Shown here in pieces: positions 36,999 to 45,494 of a stretch of 55,592 bases of DNA. This stretch comes from JANWZL01 sp041640815 (GTDB lineage: Bacteria; Pseudomonadota; Gammaproteobacteria; Burkholderiales; Thiobacillaceae). Every line of letters starts with the position of its first letter. Position 1 is the stretch's first letter. Under the pieces are notes generated by a model. That model was not told where the DNA came from, did not search any database, and saw nothing but the letters and a program-made list of their open reading frames with translations. The DNA is taken from contig JBEPZO010000010.1 in the NCBI GenBank assembly GCA_041640815.1, forward strand, positions 1-55,592, read 5' to 3'. The translations under genes and the position numbers were made by a program.

Positions 36999-37301
36999 AT
37001 GTCGCGTTACAAAGAGCTACAGGAACAAATAGCCGCTTTACAAAAACTCGCCGAAGAAGCCCGCAAAGAGGAGATTGCCGCTGTCATCGCCGAGATCAAG
37101 GCCAAAATGGTCGAATACGGCATCACTGTGGAAGACCTCGGGCTTACCCCTCGCGGCCGAGGTCGCAAGAAAGGTAGTATAGGGGCTGCTAAGTTCCGCA
37201 ATCCAGTTACGGGTGAGCAGTGGAGTGGGAAAGGTCGAAAACCAGGTTGGCTCGTCCGTGCCCTTGCGGAAGGCAGATCTATAGACGAATTTCGTATCTA
37301 G
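36999..37301 (+). CDS. H-NS family nucleoid protein
   Basis: Small DNA-binding protein of 100 residues with the betaproteobacterial H-NS layout: an N-terminal coiled-coil oligomerisation region (residues 1-45, MSRYKELQEQIAALQKLAEE), a basic linker (RGRGRKKGS) and a C-terminal DNA-binding motif with NPVTGEQWSGKGRKPGW. The ATG at 36999 is chosen because AAGGAG lies 6 nt before it; an in-frame upstream codon at 36957 is unlikely. The gene stands alone next to a low-GC region and small mobile-like elements, and may be an acquired copy rather than the genome's main H-NS. Confidence 0.9.
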   Translation: MSRYKELQEQIAALQKLAEEARKEEIAAVIAEIKAKMVEYGITVEDLGLTPRGRGRKKGSIGAAKFRNPVTGEQWSGKGRKPGWLVRALAEGRSIDEFRI

Positions 37302-37404
37302 CGCGGTCAGGCAACTTAACACAGTAAGACGTTCATGCTGGGAGCTTGATCGAAACGATGAATCTCATCGGAATGGTTCGGTGCAACTTTCGGCAACGCC
37401 TTCA

Positions 37405-37642
37405 GTTAAGGGAACGCTGAAGAAAGCCGTGAGCGGGATGGAGAACTCGGCGCACGGAGCGGCTTGCCGTGAGACATAACAAAGTTAGGCGAGGGAGCGA
37501 CAACATGGTCGCGGCGAAGCCAAAACGGAGTTTTGGCGTAGGCTAACATGGTGTAGCCAATTAAGCGGCGCAGCTGAAGCCGCTACCCTCGCTACGAAAC
37601 CCATGCGCCCACTCAAGCCGATCTATTCAGCGTTTCCTTAAC
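37405..37642. mobile_element. Candidate MITE-like element with terminal inverted repeats
   Basis: The left end GTTAAGGGAACGCTGAA and the inverted right end GTTAAGGAAACGCTGAA match in 16 of 17 positions. The element is 238 bp with no coding capacity. Inside is a stem GCCAAAA/TTTTGGC (37519-37537) and several smaller stems. TTAA flanks both ends and could be a target duplication, with the ends read as GGGAAC and GTTTCC, but this is ambiguous. The lack of a transposase and the presence of a degraded second copy next to it suggest a non-autonomous element. The parent IS family was not recognised. Confidence 0.6.
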
Positions 37643-37701
37643 ACTTGCGTATGCATTCAGCGATCTTAATGAGTTCACGTCTAATTGTTCGCACCGTGTG
37701 T

Positions 37702-37845
37702 GGGAAACGGTGTAGGAAGCCGTGAGCAAGACCAAGAGCCCAGCACGCAACGTCAGCTGAGAGGTCTGCCAAATGCTCGGACAAGAAACAGCGAGGCGAG
37801 GTAGGTCAACATCGGCGCAGTTAATTGCGTTGGTTCACAGTGCCG
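37702..37845. repeat. Diverged partial copy of the 37405-37642 element
   Basis: The block shares GGGAAACGGTG and then AAGCCGTGAGC with the neighbouring element (positions 37717-37727 versus 37424-37434), the GGCGAGG stretch (37795-37801 versus 37488-37494) and ACATCGGCGCAG compared with ACATGGTCGCGG. Spacing differs by insertions and deletions, and the right end has no clear inverted repeat. It lies in direct orientation. Confidence 0.5.
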
Positions 37846-37940
37846 GTCATAAGCCAATGCCACGCAACGCAACTATGCCCTCGCACAATCCATTCGAGCC
37901 TGCGCCTCCTGACATCTGCCCTAGGAGGGGTAAGGTGTAA

Positions 37941-40628
37941 TCAATCCGCGAAGGCAGAATCCAGGATTTGCTCGAGCTGTGCCTTGTGCAACTCCATATA
38001 GCCGCTGGCGGGGGAAGCGGATTCTGGTCTGCCGACATAGCCGATCGGCAGTTGACTGAGCTGGCGCAGGTGATAGGCCATATAGCGCCAGGCGCCCTGG
38101 TTCTGTGGCTCATCTTGCACCCAGCGCAGACGCTGCGCGTTAGGGAATGCAGCGAGCGCCGTCTTTAGCTCCAGATCGGGAAATGGGTAAAACTGCTCGA
38201 TGCGCACGATAGCGAAATCTGCCCGCCCTGCCCGCCGGTTTTCCAAATCGAAGTAGATCCTGCCGCTGCACAATAAGACGGTTTTGACTGCGCTGCCATC
38301 GATGCCGGTTGGGGACAATACGGGTTGGAAGGCCCCTTCGGCCAAATCTTCCAGACGGGATACCGAGGCGGGCAAGCGCAACAGGCTCTTGGGCGTAAAC
38401 AGGATGAGCGGCTTGCGGTAGGGACGCAGCAACTGCCGTCTGAGCACATGAAACAGCTGGGCCGGCAGCGACGGTTGCACAACCTGGATGTTGTCCTGGG
38501 CGGCAAGTTGCAGAAAGCGCTCAAGACGTCCGGAGGAATGCTCAGGCCCCTGCCCCTCATATCCATGCGGCAGGTAAACGACCAAGCCATTAAGACGCCC
38601 CCATTTCGCCTCCGCCGAGGCGATGAATTGATCGATGACCACTTGGGCGGCGTTGGCAAAATCCCCATACTGTGCCTCCCAGATCACCAGTTCATTGGGT
38701 GAGGAACTGGCATAACCGTATTCGAACGCCAGCACGGCCTCTTCGGATAGCAGGGAATCGACCACGAGGAAATGGGCCTGCTCCGGCGCCAAGTGTTGTA
38801 ACGGCACGTAGATGCCATCGTCCCAGCGGTCGCGTTTCTGATCGTAAAGCACGGCGTGGCGATGGAAGAAGGTGCCACGGCCAGAATCCTGGCCGGTGAG
38901 CCTTACCCCATGGCCTTCGGTCAGCAGGCTGGCATAGGCCAGGCACTCGGCCATCCCCCAGTCAAGGGGCAGCGTGCCCTCGGCCATCTGCCGCCTGGCC
39001 TGCATCACCATGACCACACGCGGGTGTAGGTTGAAACCGGGGGGGACGGTGGCGAGGCGCTGACCGAGCTGACGCAGCCGCTCGATCGCCACCCCAGTGA
39101 CGGCAGGCGTTCGCCAATCCTTGCCCCGGTAAGGACGCCAATCGGCCACATACGGGGCGTAGGGGCGCTGCGGCAGCGCCGGGACGCTATCGAGGCTGCG
39201 TTTGTAGTCCTCCACCATGGCCTGCGCCTCTTGTTCCGACAGGCGTCCCATCGCAGTAAGCCGCGCGGCATACAGCGCCCTGACCGGCGGATGCTGGCGT
39301 ATCTTGCGATACATCAAGGGCTGGGTGACCATCGGCTCGTCCTGTTCGTTGTGCCCGAGCCGTCGGTAACAGACCAGATCTATCGCCACGTCGCGCCGGA
39401 AGGCCATGCGGAAATCGAAGGCGATCTGCACCGCCCGCAGCACGGCCTCTGGGTCGTCACCGTTGACATGCAAGACGGGGGCCTCGACCATCTTCATCAC
39501 ATCCGTGCAATACAGGCTGGAGCGCATGTCGCGCGGGTCGGAGGTGGTGAAGCCGATCTGGTTGTTGACCACGACATGCAGGGTGCCGCCGGTAGTGAAC
39601 CCGCGTGTGGCCGACATGTTCAAGGTCTCCATCACCACGCCTTGGCCAGCGATGGCGGCGTCGCCGTGGATCAGCAGCGGCATCACCAGGCTACCATCGT
39701 GGTCGCCGCGCTTCTGCTGCTGGGCGCGCACCCATCCCTCCACGACGGGGTTGACGATCTCCAGATGCGACGGATTGAAGGCCAAGGCGAGCCGAATCGG
39801 CCCGGCGCGGGTCTGCACCTGTTGCGCAAAACCCTGGTGATATTTCACGTCCCCGGTAAGCGCCCCTTCCGGGAGCACGGTGCGCTCGTCCTCGAACAAG
39901 GCCAGCGCCGATCGACCCAGCACGTTGTGCAAGACATTGAGCCGTCCCCGATGCGCCATGCCGAGCCCGATCTCCTGCACGCCAGCTGCAGCCGCAAGTT
40001 CGGCCACGTAGTTGAGCAGCGGGATCAGAACCTCGGCGCCTTCCAGGGAAAAACGTTTTTGGCCGGCGTAGCGGGCATGAATCACCTTTTCCAGGGTTTC
40101 TGCCGCGGTCAGTTGCGCCAGCAGCCAGCGCTGGCGATCGCTGTCGATGGGCCGCAGGCCCACCCCGGCCTCGAGCCGCTGCTGCAGCCAGCGCTTCTGG
40201 CGGGTATCGCTCAAATACATGTACTCGGCCGCCAAGGTGCCGCAATAGGCGCGCTTGAGCCGGGCGAGGATGTTGCGCAAGGTGTCGCGCGGCGGCCCGG
40301 CGAGCGAGCCGGTCGCAAAGGTTTCGTCCAAGTCAGCGGCGGTAAGCCCGTGCGTGGCGGGGTCCAACTCGGGAACCTCAGCGATGGGATAAAGCTGCAG
40401 CGGATCGAGGTTGGCGCGCCGGAACCCATGGTAGCGGTAGGCATTGATCAGCTGCAGCACCCCGACCTGGCGCGATGCATCGTGCAGCGTTCCCGGCGGC
40501 TGCGCCCCGGCATCGAGTGGCGCCAGCTCAGCCGCACTGGGCGGACACTCGAATTGTTCGGGCTTATGTCGCTCCAAGCTGAGCAGGTACTCGAGATTGC
40601 CTGCGTAAAGGGCGGCCTGTGACGGCAT
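37941..40628 (-). CDS. sucA: 2-oxoglutarate dehydrogenase E1 component
   Basis: Thiamine-diphosphate-dependent E1 of the 2-oxoglutarate dehydrogenase complex. Motifs include GMAHRGRLNVLHNVLG, HGDAAIAGQGVV, NNQIGFTTSDPRD, YRRLGHNEQDEPM and the C-terminal VRLTGQDSGRGTFFHRHAVL. The ATG at 40628 gives 895 residues, a little short because the N-terminal E2-binding region is brief. It follows gltA by 63 bp. The normal downstream genes sucB and lpd are missing in the window, so the rest of the complex must be encoded elsewhere. Confidence 0.96.
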   Translation of the reverse strand: MPSQAALYAGNLEYLLSLERHKPEQFECPPSAAELAPLDAGAQPPGTLHDASRQVGVLQLINAYRYHGFRRANLDPLQLYPIAEVPELDPATHGLTAADLDETFATGSLAGPPRDTLRNILARLKRAYCGTLAAEYMYLSDTRQKRWLQQRLEAGVGLRPIDSDRQRWLLAQLTAAETLEKVIHARYAGQKRFSLEGAEVLIPLLNYVAELAAAAGVQEIGLGMAHRGRLNVLHNVLGRSALALFEDERTVLPEGALTGDVKYHQGFAQQVQTRAGPIRLALAFNPSHLEIVNPVVEGWVRAQQQKRGDHDGSLVMPLLIHGDAAIAGQGVVMETLNMSATRGFTTGGTLHVVVNNQIGFTTSDPRDMRSSLYCTDVMKMVEAPVLHVNGDDPEAVLRAVQIAFDFRMAFRRDVAIDLVCYRRLGHNEQDEPMVTQPLMYRKIRQHPPVRALYAARLTAMGRLSEQEAQAMVEDYKRSLDSVPALPQRPYAPYVADWRPYRGKDWRTPAVTGVAIERLRQLGQRLATVPPGFNLHPRVVMVMQARRQMAEGTLPLDWGMAECLAYASLLTEGHGVRLTGQDSGRGTFFHRHAVLYDQKRDRWDDGIYVPLQHLAPEQAHFLVVDSLLSEEAVLAFEYGYASSSPNELVIWEAQYGDFANAAQVVIDQFIASAEAKWGRLNGLVVYLPHGYEGQGPEHSSGRLERFLQLAAQDNIQVVQPSLPAQLFHVLRRQLLRPYRKPLILFTPKSLLRLPASVSRLEDLAEGAFQPVLSPTGIDGSAVKTVLLCSGRIYFDLENRRAGRADFAIVRIEQFYPFPDLELKTALAAFPNAQRLRWVQDEPQNQGAWRYMAYHLRQLSQLPIGYVGRPESASPASGYMELHKAQLEQILDSAFAD

Positions 40629-40691
40629 GTGAAATCGCGTTCCCTTACACCAGGGCAAGACAGGTGCGCAGCGTGGCGGAGGGCATCCGCT

Positions 40692-41987
40692 TCATTGGCG
40701 CGCTTCGAGCGGGATGTAGTCTCGGCGCGTGTGGCCGGTATAGAGCTGGCGTGGACGGGCGATCTTGTGCCCTGGGTTCGAGAGCATCTCGCGCCATTGC
40801 GCCACCCAGCCTGCGGTCCTGGCCATGGCGAAGATGGCGGTGAACATCGACGTTGGAATGCCCAGCGCGCGCAACACGATGCCCGAATAGAAGTCGACGT
40901 TGGGATAGAGCCGGCGCGCAATGAAATAGTCATCCTGCAGCGCGATCTCCTCGAGTTTGAGCGCGATGCGGAACAAGGGATCGTCGTGCAGCCCCAATTC
41001 GTCGAGGACCTCGTGACAGGTTTGGCGCATGATCGCCGCGCGCGGGTCCATGTTCTTGTAGATGCGATGTCCGAAACCCATGAGCCGGAAGGGGTTGCTC
41101 TTATCTTTGGCGCGCCGGATCACCTCGCCGATGCGAGAGACATCGCCGATCTCCTCCAACATCTTCAGCACCGCCTCGTTTGCGCCGCCATGCAGGGGGC
41201 CCCACAAGGAGGCGATGCCGGCAGCGATACAGGCAAAGGGGTTGGCCCCCGATGAGCCGGCGATGCGCACCGTGGAGGTCGAGGCGTTTTGTTCGTGGTC
41301 GGCATGCAGGATCAAGATGCGATCCAGGGCCCGGGCGAGGACAGGGTTGGGCTCATACGTCTCGCTCGGCGAGGCGAACATCATGTACAGGAAATTTTCG
41401 GTGTAGCCCAGGCGATTTTGCGGGTACATGAAGGGCATGCCGATGTTGTATTTGTAGCTCCAGGCGGCAATGGTCGGCACCTTGGCGAGCAGCCGGTAGG
41501 TCGCGATATCCCGCTGTACGGGGTCGAAGGGGTTGGAGCTATCGCTGTAGAAGGCCGACATGGCGCCGACGACCGCGACCATGACGGCCATCGGGTGCGC
41601 ATCGCGGCGAAAACCGCGGAAAAAATAGGCCATCTGGTCGTGCAGCATGGTGTGGTGGCGCACGGTGTTGCAAAATTGCGCCTTCTGCTCGGCGGTAGGC
41701 AACTCGCCATGCAGCAACAGATAGCTCACCTCCATGTAGTCGGAGTGCTGGGCGAGCTGCTCGATCGGATAGCCGCGGTAGTAGAGCAGGCCAGCCTCGC
41801 CATCGATGTATGTGATGCTTGAGGAACAGCTGGCGGTAGAGAGGAAGCCCGGATCGTAGGTGAAGTAGCCGTGAGCGGCCAGTTGGCGCGTATCGATGAC
41901 ATCAGCCCCCAGCGTGCCTTTGAGCACCGGCAGTTCAATGACCTGCTCGGAGTCGCTAAAGGTGATCCTGGCGGTGCGTTGGGTCAT
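40692..41987 (-). CDS. gltA: Citrate synthase
   Basis: Condenses oxaloacetate and acetyl-CoA. The 431 residues are of the large hexameric NADH-sensitive type, with the catalytic residues in GPLHGGANEAV, RLMGFGHRIYKNMDPR and LYPNVDFYSGIV. The ATG at 41987 overlaps the sdhE stop (ATGA) and has AAGGTG 8 nt before it; an upstream in-frame start is less likely. Confidence 0.97.
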   Translation of the reverse strand: MTQRTARITFSDSEQVIELPVLKGTLGADVIDTRQLAAHGYFTYDPGFLSTASCSSSITYIDGEAGLLYYRGYPIEQLAQHSDYMEVSYLLLHGELPTAEQKAQFCNTVRHHTMLHDQMAYFFRGFRRDAHPMAVMVAVVGAMSAFYSDSSNPFDPVQRDIATYRLLAKVPTIAAWSYKYNIGMPFMYPQNRLGYTENFLYMMFASPSETYEPNPVLARALDRILILHADHEQNASTSTVRIAGSSGANPFACIAAGIASLWGPLHGGANEAVLKMLEEIGDVSRIGEVIRRAKDKSNPFRLMGFGHRIYKNMDPRAAIMRQTCHEVLDELGLHDDPLFRIALKLEEIALQDDYFIARRLYPNVDFYSGIVLRALGIPTSMFTAIFAMARTAGWVAQWREMLSNPGHKIARPRQLYTGHTRRDYIPLEARQ

Positions 41988-42235
41988 AGTTGTTTCACCT
42001 TGCAAGAACGCAACTTGTCCACCACGAATCGGAAGTCCGTGGGCGGTGCTTCACGGCCGGTAAGCCATGCGTATAGTTCGATGTCCTCTCGCTCGAGCAG
42101 GCGGTGGAAGGCTGCTCGTTCTAACGGCCCTAGCGCCTCGTAGCCGTCTGCGATGAAGGACTGCAGCAAGGCATCGAGTTCCAGCATGCCGCGCCGACAT
42201 CGCCAGCGCAGCCGGTTCAACTCCGCGCCGGTCAC
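41984..42235 (-). CDS. sdhE: FAD assembly factor SdhE
   Basis: Small protein promoting covalent flavinylation of SdhA. It has 83 residues with the RRGMLELD motif close to the family's RGM(K)ELD and the EREDIELYAWLTGRE segment. The GTG at 42235 overlaps the sdhB stop (GTGA); a longer upstream frame is rejected. Its place between sdhB and gltA fits its role. Confidence 0.94.
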   Translation of the reverse strand: MTGAELNRLRWRCRRGMLELDALLQSFIADGYEALGPLERAAFHRLLEREDIELYAWLTGREAPPTDFRFVVDKLRSCKVKQL

Positions 42236-42927
42236 AGCGCCCTGCTGACCAACATGGCCCTGATTTTGCCGATCGCGGCGGTGGGGTTCAAGCCTTTGGG
42301 GCACGCCTCAACGCAGTTCATGATCATGTGGCAGCGAAACAGCCGGTAAGGGTCCTCCAACTGGTCGAGTCGTGCCTCCGTGGCCTGGTCGCGGCTGTCG
42401 GCGATGAAGCGGTAGGCGGCGAGCAAGGCCGCAGGGCCGAGAAAGCGCTCCGGGTGCCACCAAAAAGACGGGCAGGCGGTCGTGCAGCAGGCACACAGGA
42501 TGCACTCGTACAAGCCGTCCAGTTCGGCCCGTTCGGCTGGGCTTTGCAACCGCTCGCGCTCCGGCTCGGGGTCGAGGTTGATCAAGTAGGGCTTCACCGC
42601 CCGGTAATGGCGGTAAAACTGGCTTAGGTCGACGATGAGGTCGCGCACCACCGGCAGCCCGGGCAGCGGCCTGATCTCGATCGGCTCGCGCAGCGAGGAC
42701 AAGGGGGTGAGGCAGGCGAGCGCATTGACGCCGTTGATGTTGACGCCATCGGAGCCGCACACCCCTTCCCGGCAAGAACGGCGGAAGGCAAGGCTCTCAT
42801 CCTGCTCCTTGAGCGCTAGGAGGGCATCCAAAACCATCTTGCCGCGCGCGTCGATCTCAAGCGAATAATCCTGCATACGCGGCCCCTCACCCGATTCGGG
42901 ATCGTAACGGTAGATGCGAAAGCGCAT
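42232..42927 (-). CDS. sdhB: Succinate dehydrogenase iron-sulfur subunit
   Basis: Carries electrons from FAD to quinone through three clusters. The 231 residues show the [2Fe-2S] ligands CREGVCGSDGVNINGVNALAC and the [4Fe-4S]/[3Fe-4S] ligands CILCACCTTACPSFWW and CHMIMNCVEACPKGLNP. It follows sdhA by 3 nt and overlaps sdhE by 4 nt. Confidence 0.97.
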   Translation of the reverse strand: MRFRIYRYDPESGEGPRMQDYSLEIDARGKMVLDALLALKEQDESLAFRRSCREGVCGSDGVNINGVNALACLTPLSSLREPIEIRPLPGLPVVRDLIVDLSQFYRHYRAVKPYLINLDPEPERERLQSPAERAELDGLYECILCACCTTACPSFWWHPERFLGPAALLAAYRFIADSRDQATEARLDQLEDPYRLFRCHMIMNCVEACPKGLNPTAAIGKIRAMLVSRAL

Positions 42928-42930
42928 CTT

Positions 42931-44691
42931 TCAGTAGCTCCTTTCCTTGGGCATGAACGGTTCGACCGTCAGCGGCTTGAGCCGCACCGGCTTGTAATCC
43001 AGGCCGTCGCCAGCACGGAAATACAGCGTATGCCGCAACCAATGGTCGTCATCGCGCTGGGGGTAATCCTGCCGCGCATGCGCGCCGCGGCTTTCCGTGC
43101 GGGCGAGCGCCGAGACCAGCGTGGCGCGAGCGATGCAGAGCAGGTTCTCCAGTTCCAGGGCCTCGATGCGGGCGGTGTTGAACACGCGACTGTGGTCCTG
43201 CAAGACGGCATCGGCCAGCCTCTGCTCCACCTCGTTGAGCTTGCTCAAACCCTGTCGCAAGCTCGCTTCATTGCGATAGACGCCGCAATGCGCCTGCATG
43301 ATGCGCTGCATCTCGGCCCGGATGGCAGCGATGCGCTCCCCTCCGGTGCGCCTGTCCCAGCGCGCCAAGCGCGCGAGCGCGGGCTCTGGGCCGCTTTTTG
43401 GCATCGGGCGGGGATAGGGGTTGTCGCGCAGGTATTCGTGCATGTGTTCGCCGGCGGCGCGGCCGAAGACCAGCAAATCCAACAGGGAGTTGCCGCCCAG
43501 CCGATTGGCGCCATGCACCGAGACGCAGGCGCACTCGCCCACGGCATAAAGGCCCGGCACGGCCTCCTCGGGCCCATAGCGCACGGGCGTGACGACCTGG
43601 CCGTGCAGATTGGTGGGGATCCCGCCCATCATGTAGTGCACGGTCGGCGTCACCGGGATGGGGGCCTTGACCGGGTCGACACCGGCAAAGCGGATGGCGA
43701 GCTCGCGGATGCCGGGCAATCGCTCGCGTATCGTCTGCTCGCCCAGGTGATCCAGCTTGAGCAGCACATGATCGCCGCGCTCGCCGCAGCCCCTGCCGGC
43801 CAGGATCTCCTGGGCGATGGCGCGCGCGACGACGTCGCGCGAGGCGAGATCCAAGGCATGGGGGGCGTAGCGGGCCATGAAGCGCTCTCCCTCCCGATTG
43901 ATTAGATAACCGCCCTCGCCGCGGCAGGCCTCCGTCATCAGGCAACCGACTTCCGGAATGCCAGTAGGGTGGAACTGCCAGAACTCCATGTCTTCCAGCG
44001 GCAGACCTGCCCGCAACACCATGCCCAAGCCGTCGCCGCTATTGATCAGGGCGTTGGTGGAGTGCAGATAGACCCGGCCGGCGCCGCCCGTGGCGAGCAG
44101 CGTGGCACGTGCCTCGAATAGCCACGGCTCACCGGTCTCGATCTGGAGGGCGACCACGCCGAGGACGTACCCTTCGGCATCGCGCACCAGATCGATGGCG
44201 TAAAACTCGTCGAAGAATTGGGTGCGTGCGGCGATATTGCGCTGGTATAGGGTGTGCAGCAAGGCATGGCCGGTGCGGTCGGCGGCGGCACAGGTGCGCA
44301 CCGCTTGTTCGCCGCCATAGTGCTTGGATTGTCCGCCGAATGGCCGCTGGTAGATCTTGCCGTTGGGCAGGCGGGAAAACGGCAGGCCCATGTGCTCGAG
44401 CTCGTAGACGACAGAGGCGGCATTGCGGCACATGAACTCGATGGCGTCCTGGTCGCCCAGGTAATCCGAGCCCTTGACCGTGTCATACATATGCCAGTGC
44501 CAGTGGTCCTCAGACACGTTGCCTAGGGCCGCGGTGATGCCGCCCTGGGCAGAGACGGTGTGCGATCGGGTCGGAAACACCTTGGACAGGACCGCCACCT
44601 TGTGCTCGTAGCGGGCAAGCTGCAGCGCCGCGCGCAGCCCGGCGCCGCCGCCGCCGACGATCACGGCATCGAAGGTACGCTTGGCGATCAA
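42931..44691 (-). CDS. sdhA: Succinate dehydrogenase flavoprotein subunit
   Basis: Oxidises succinate to fumarate with covalently bound FAD. The TTG at 44691 is preferred: it overlaps the sdhD stop (TTGA), has GGAGG 8 nt upstream and starts the family-like IAKRTFDAVIVGGGGAGLR, giving 586 residues. The FAD-histidine is in PTRSHTVSAQGG, and the active site contains HPTGIPEVGCLMTEACRGEGG. Complete and typical. Confidence 0.95.
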   Translation of the reverse strand: MIAKRTFDAVIVGGGGAGLRAALQLARYEHKVAVLSKVFPTRSHTVSAQGGITAALGNVSEDHWHWHMYDTVKGSDYLGDQDAIEFMCRNAASVVYELEHMGLPFSRLPNGKIYQRPFGGQSKHYGGEQAVRTCAAADRTGHALLHTLYQRNIAARTQFFDEFYAIDLVRDAEGYVLGVVALQIETGEPWLFEARATLLATGGAGRVYLHSTNALINSGDGLGMVLRAGLPLEDMEFWQFHPTGIPEVGCLMTEACRGEGGYLINREGERFMARYAPHALDLASRDVVARAIAQEILAGRGCGERGDHVLLKLDHLGEQTIRERLPGIRELAIRFAGVDPVKAPIPVTPTVHYMMGGIPTNLHGQVVTPVRYGPEEAVPGLYAVGECACVSVHGANRLGGNSLLDLLVFGRAAGEHMHEYLRDNPYPRPMPKSGPEPALARLARWDRRTGGERIAAIRAEMQRIMQAHCGVYRNEASLRQGLSKLNEVEQRLADAVLQDHSRVFNTARIEALELENLLCIARATLVSALARTESRGAHARQDYPQRDDDHWLRHTLYFRAGDGLDYKPVRLKPLTVEPFMPKERSY

Positions 44692-45035
44692 GGCGCGAGC
44701 CTCCACAAGATGTCTGCCGCCCACATCAGGCAGGCCAGGTAGGCGGCGGCGATGGCCAGATAGAGGGCGAGGCGGATGGCGGTGACATGCACGTAATCGA
44801 TCAGGATCTCCTTCAGGCCGAGCCAGGCATGCAGCAACATCGCCGCCACGCAGAGCAAAACGGCGAGCTTCATGGGTAGTGGCGCGAACAGGGCGCGCCA
44901 GGCAGCATAATCGCCCGCCCCCTGCGATAGCAGGTAGCCGACGATGAGCGGCAACAAAACCGCCATCACCACGGCGCTGGCGCGCTGCAGCAGCCAGGTG
45001 CCGGTGCCGTGCCGAGCGCCGACGGCGGTGCGCAT
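44688..45035 (-). CDS. sdhD: Succinate dehydrogenase membrane anchor subunit SdhD
   Basis: Membrane subunit binding heme and ubiquinone. From the ATG at 45035 it has 115 residues with three membrane segments (ASAVVMAVLLPLIVGYLL, KLAVLLCVAAMLLHAWLGL, LALYLAIAAAYLACLMWAA) and the heme-ligand histidine in LLHAWLGLKEILIDYVH. The start is coupled to the sdhC stop by a TGATG overlap, and its own stop overlaps sdhA. Confidence 0.92.
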   Translation of the reverse strand: MRTAVGARHGTGTWLLQRASAVVMAVLLPLIVGYLLSQGAGDYAAWRALFAPLPMKLAVLLCVAAMLLHAWLGLKEILIDYVHVTAIRLALYLAIAAAYLACLMWAADILWRLAP

Positions 45036-45412
45036 CACCATCCCCAGACGACGAGTATGCCGGTCAGGCCCAACCCCAACGCCAGGCACGCCCAGGCCGT
45101 CTGGCGGGCACGCCGACGTTGCACACCCCAACCTAGATCGAGCGCAAGATGCCTCATTCCTGCGAATAGGTGGTGCGAACCTGCCCAGAGCAAGCCGATG
45201 AGCAACAGCCGGCCCAGTGCCCCATCGACGAAGGCGAGCAACCGCGCGAAATCGGCCGCGGAACGCAGGCTGAGCATGAGGGCGTAGAGCAGCAGCGGTA
45301 CGGCCAGCGCCAGCAAAGCGCCGCTCAACCGGTGCAAGATCGACACCCAAGCGCCAACCGGCATGCGGAGGGTGCACAAAGGGGGGAGGTTGCGGCGTCT
45401 GGTCGGGCCCAT
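45035..45412 (-). CDS. sdhC: Succinate dehydrogenase cytochrome b subunit SdhC
   Basis: Heme b and quinone-binding membrane subunit. From the ATG at 45412 there are 125 residues with the family signature RNLPPLCTLRMPVGAWVSILHRLSG, and the heme ligand in SHHLFAGMRHLALD. Three membrane segments are visible. It starts the sdhCDAB set 83 bp downstream of maeB; both lie on the same strand. Confidence 0.92.
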   Translation of the reverse strand: MGPTRRRNLPPLCTLRMPVGAWVSILHRLSGALLALAVPLLLYALMLSLRSAADFARLLAFVDGALGRLLLIGLLWAGSHHLFAGMRHLALDLGWGVQRRRARQTAWACLALGLGLTGILVVWGW

Positions 45413-45494
45413 GTCAGGACGCGCCGGGCCGTCCCATGTGGGCTGAAAGCCGTCGCGCGGGCGGCACGAGCGGTACGCTCCGGCTTGCATCAGC

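Larger units (their letters stand above)
37302..37940. other. Non-coding stretch with small repeat elements
   Basis: 639 bp between H-NS and the sucA stop without a usable reading frame. It holds the inverted-repeat-bounded element at 37405-37642 and a diverged partial copy at 37702-37845, plus a short stem at 37356-37370. The expected sucB and lpd genes are not here. Confidence 0.6.

Noticed and set aside
37405..37642. Integron attC site
   Set aside because: GTTAGGC occurs once but the matching R-Y-Y-Y-A-A-C core is missing, and no integrase or cassette genes are present. Inverted ends fit a transposon better.
39231..40622. Long plus-strand frame (463 codons) inside sucA
   Set aside because: Antisense shadow of sucA; no motif and no ribosome site.
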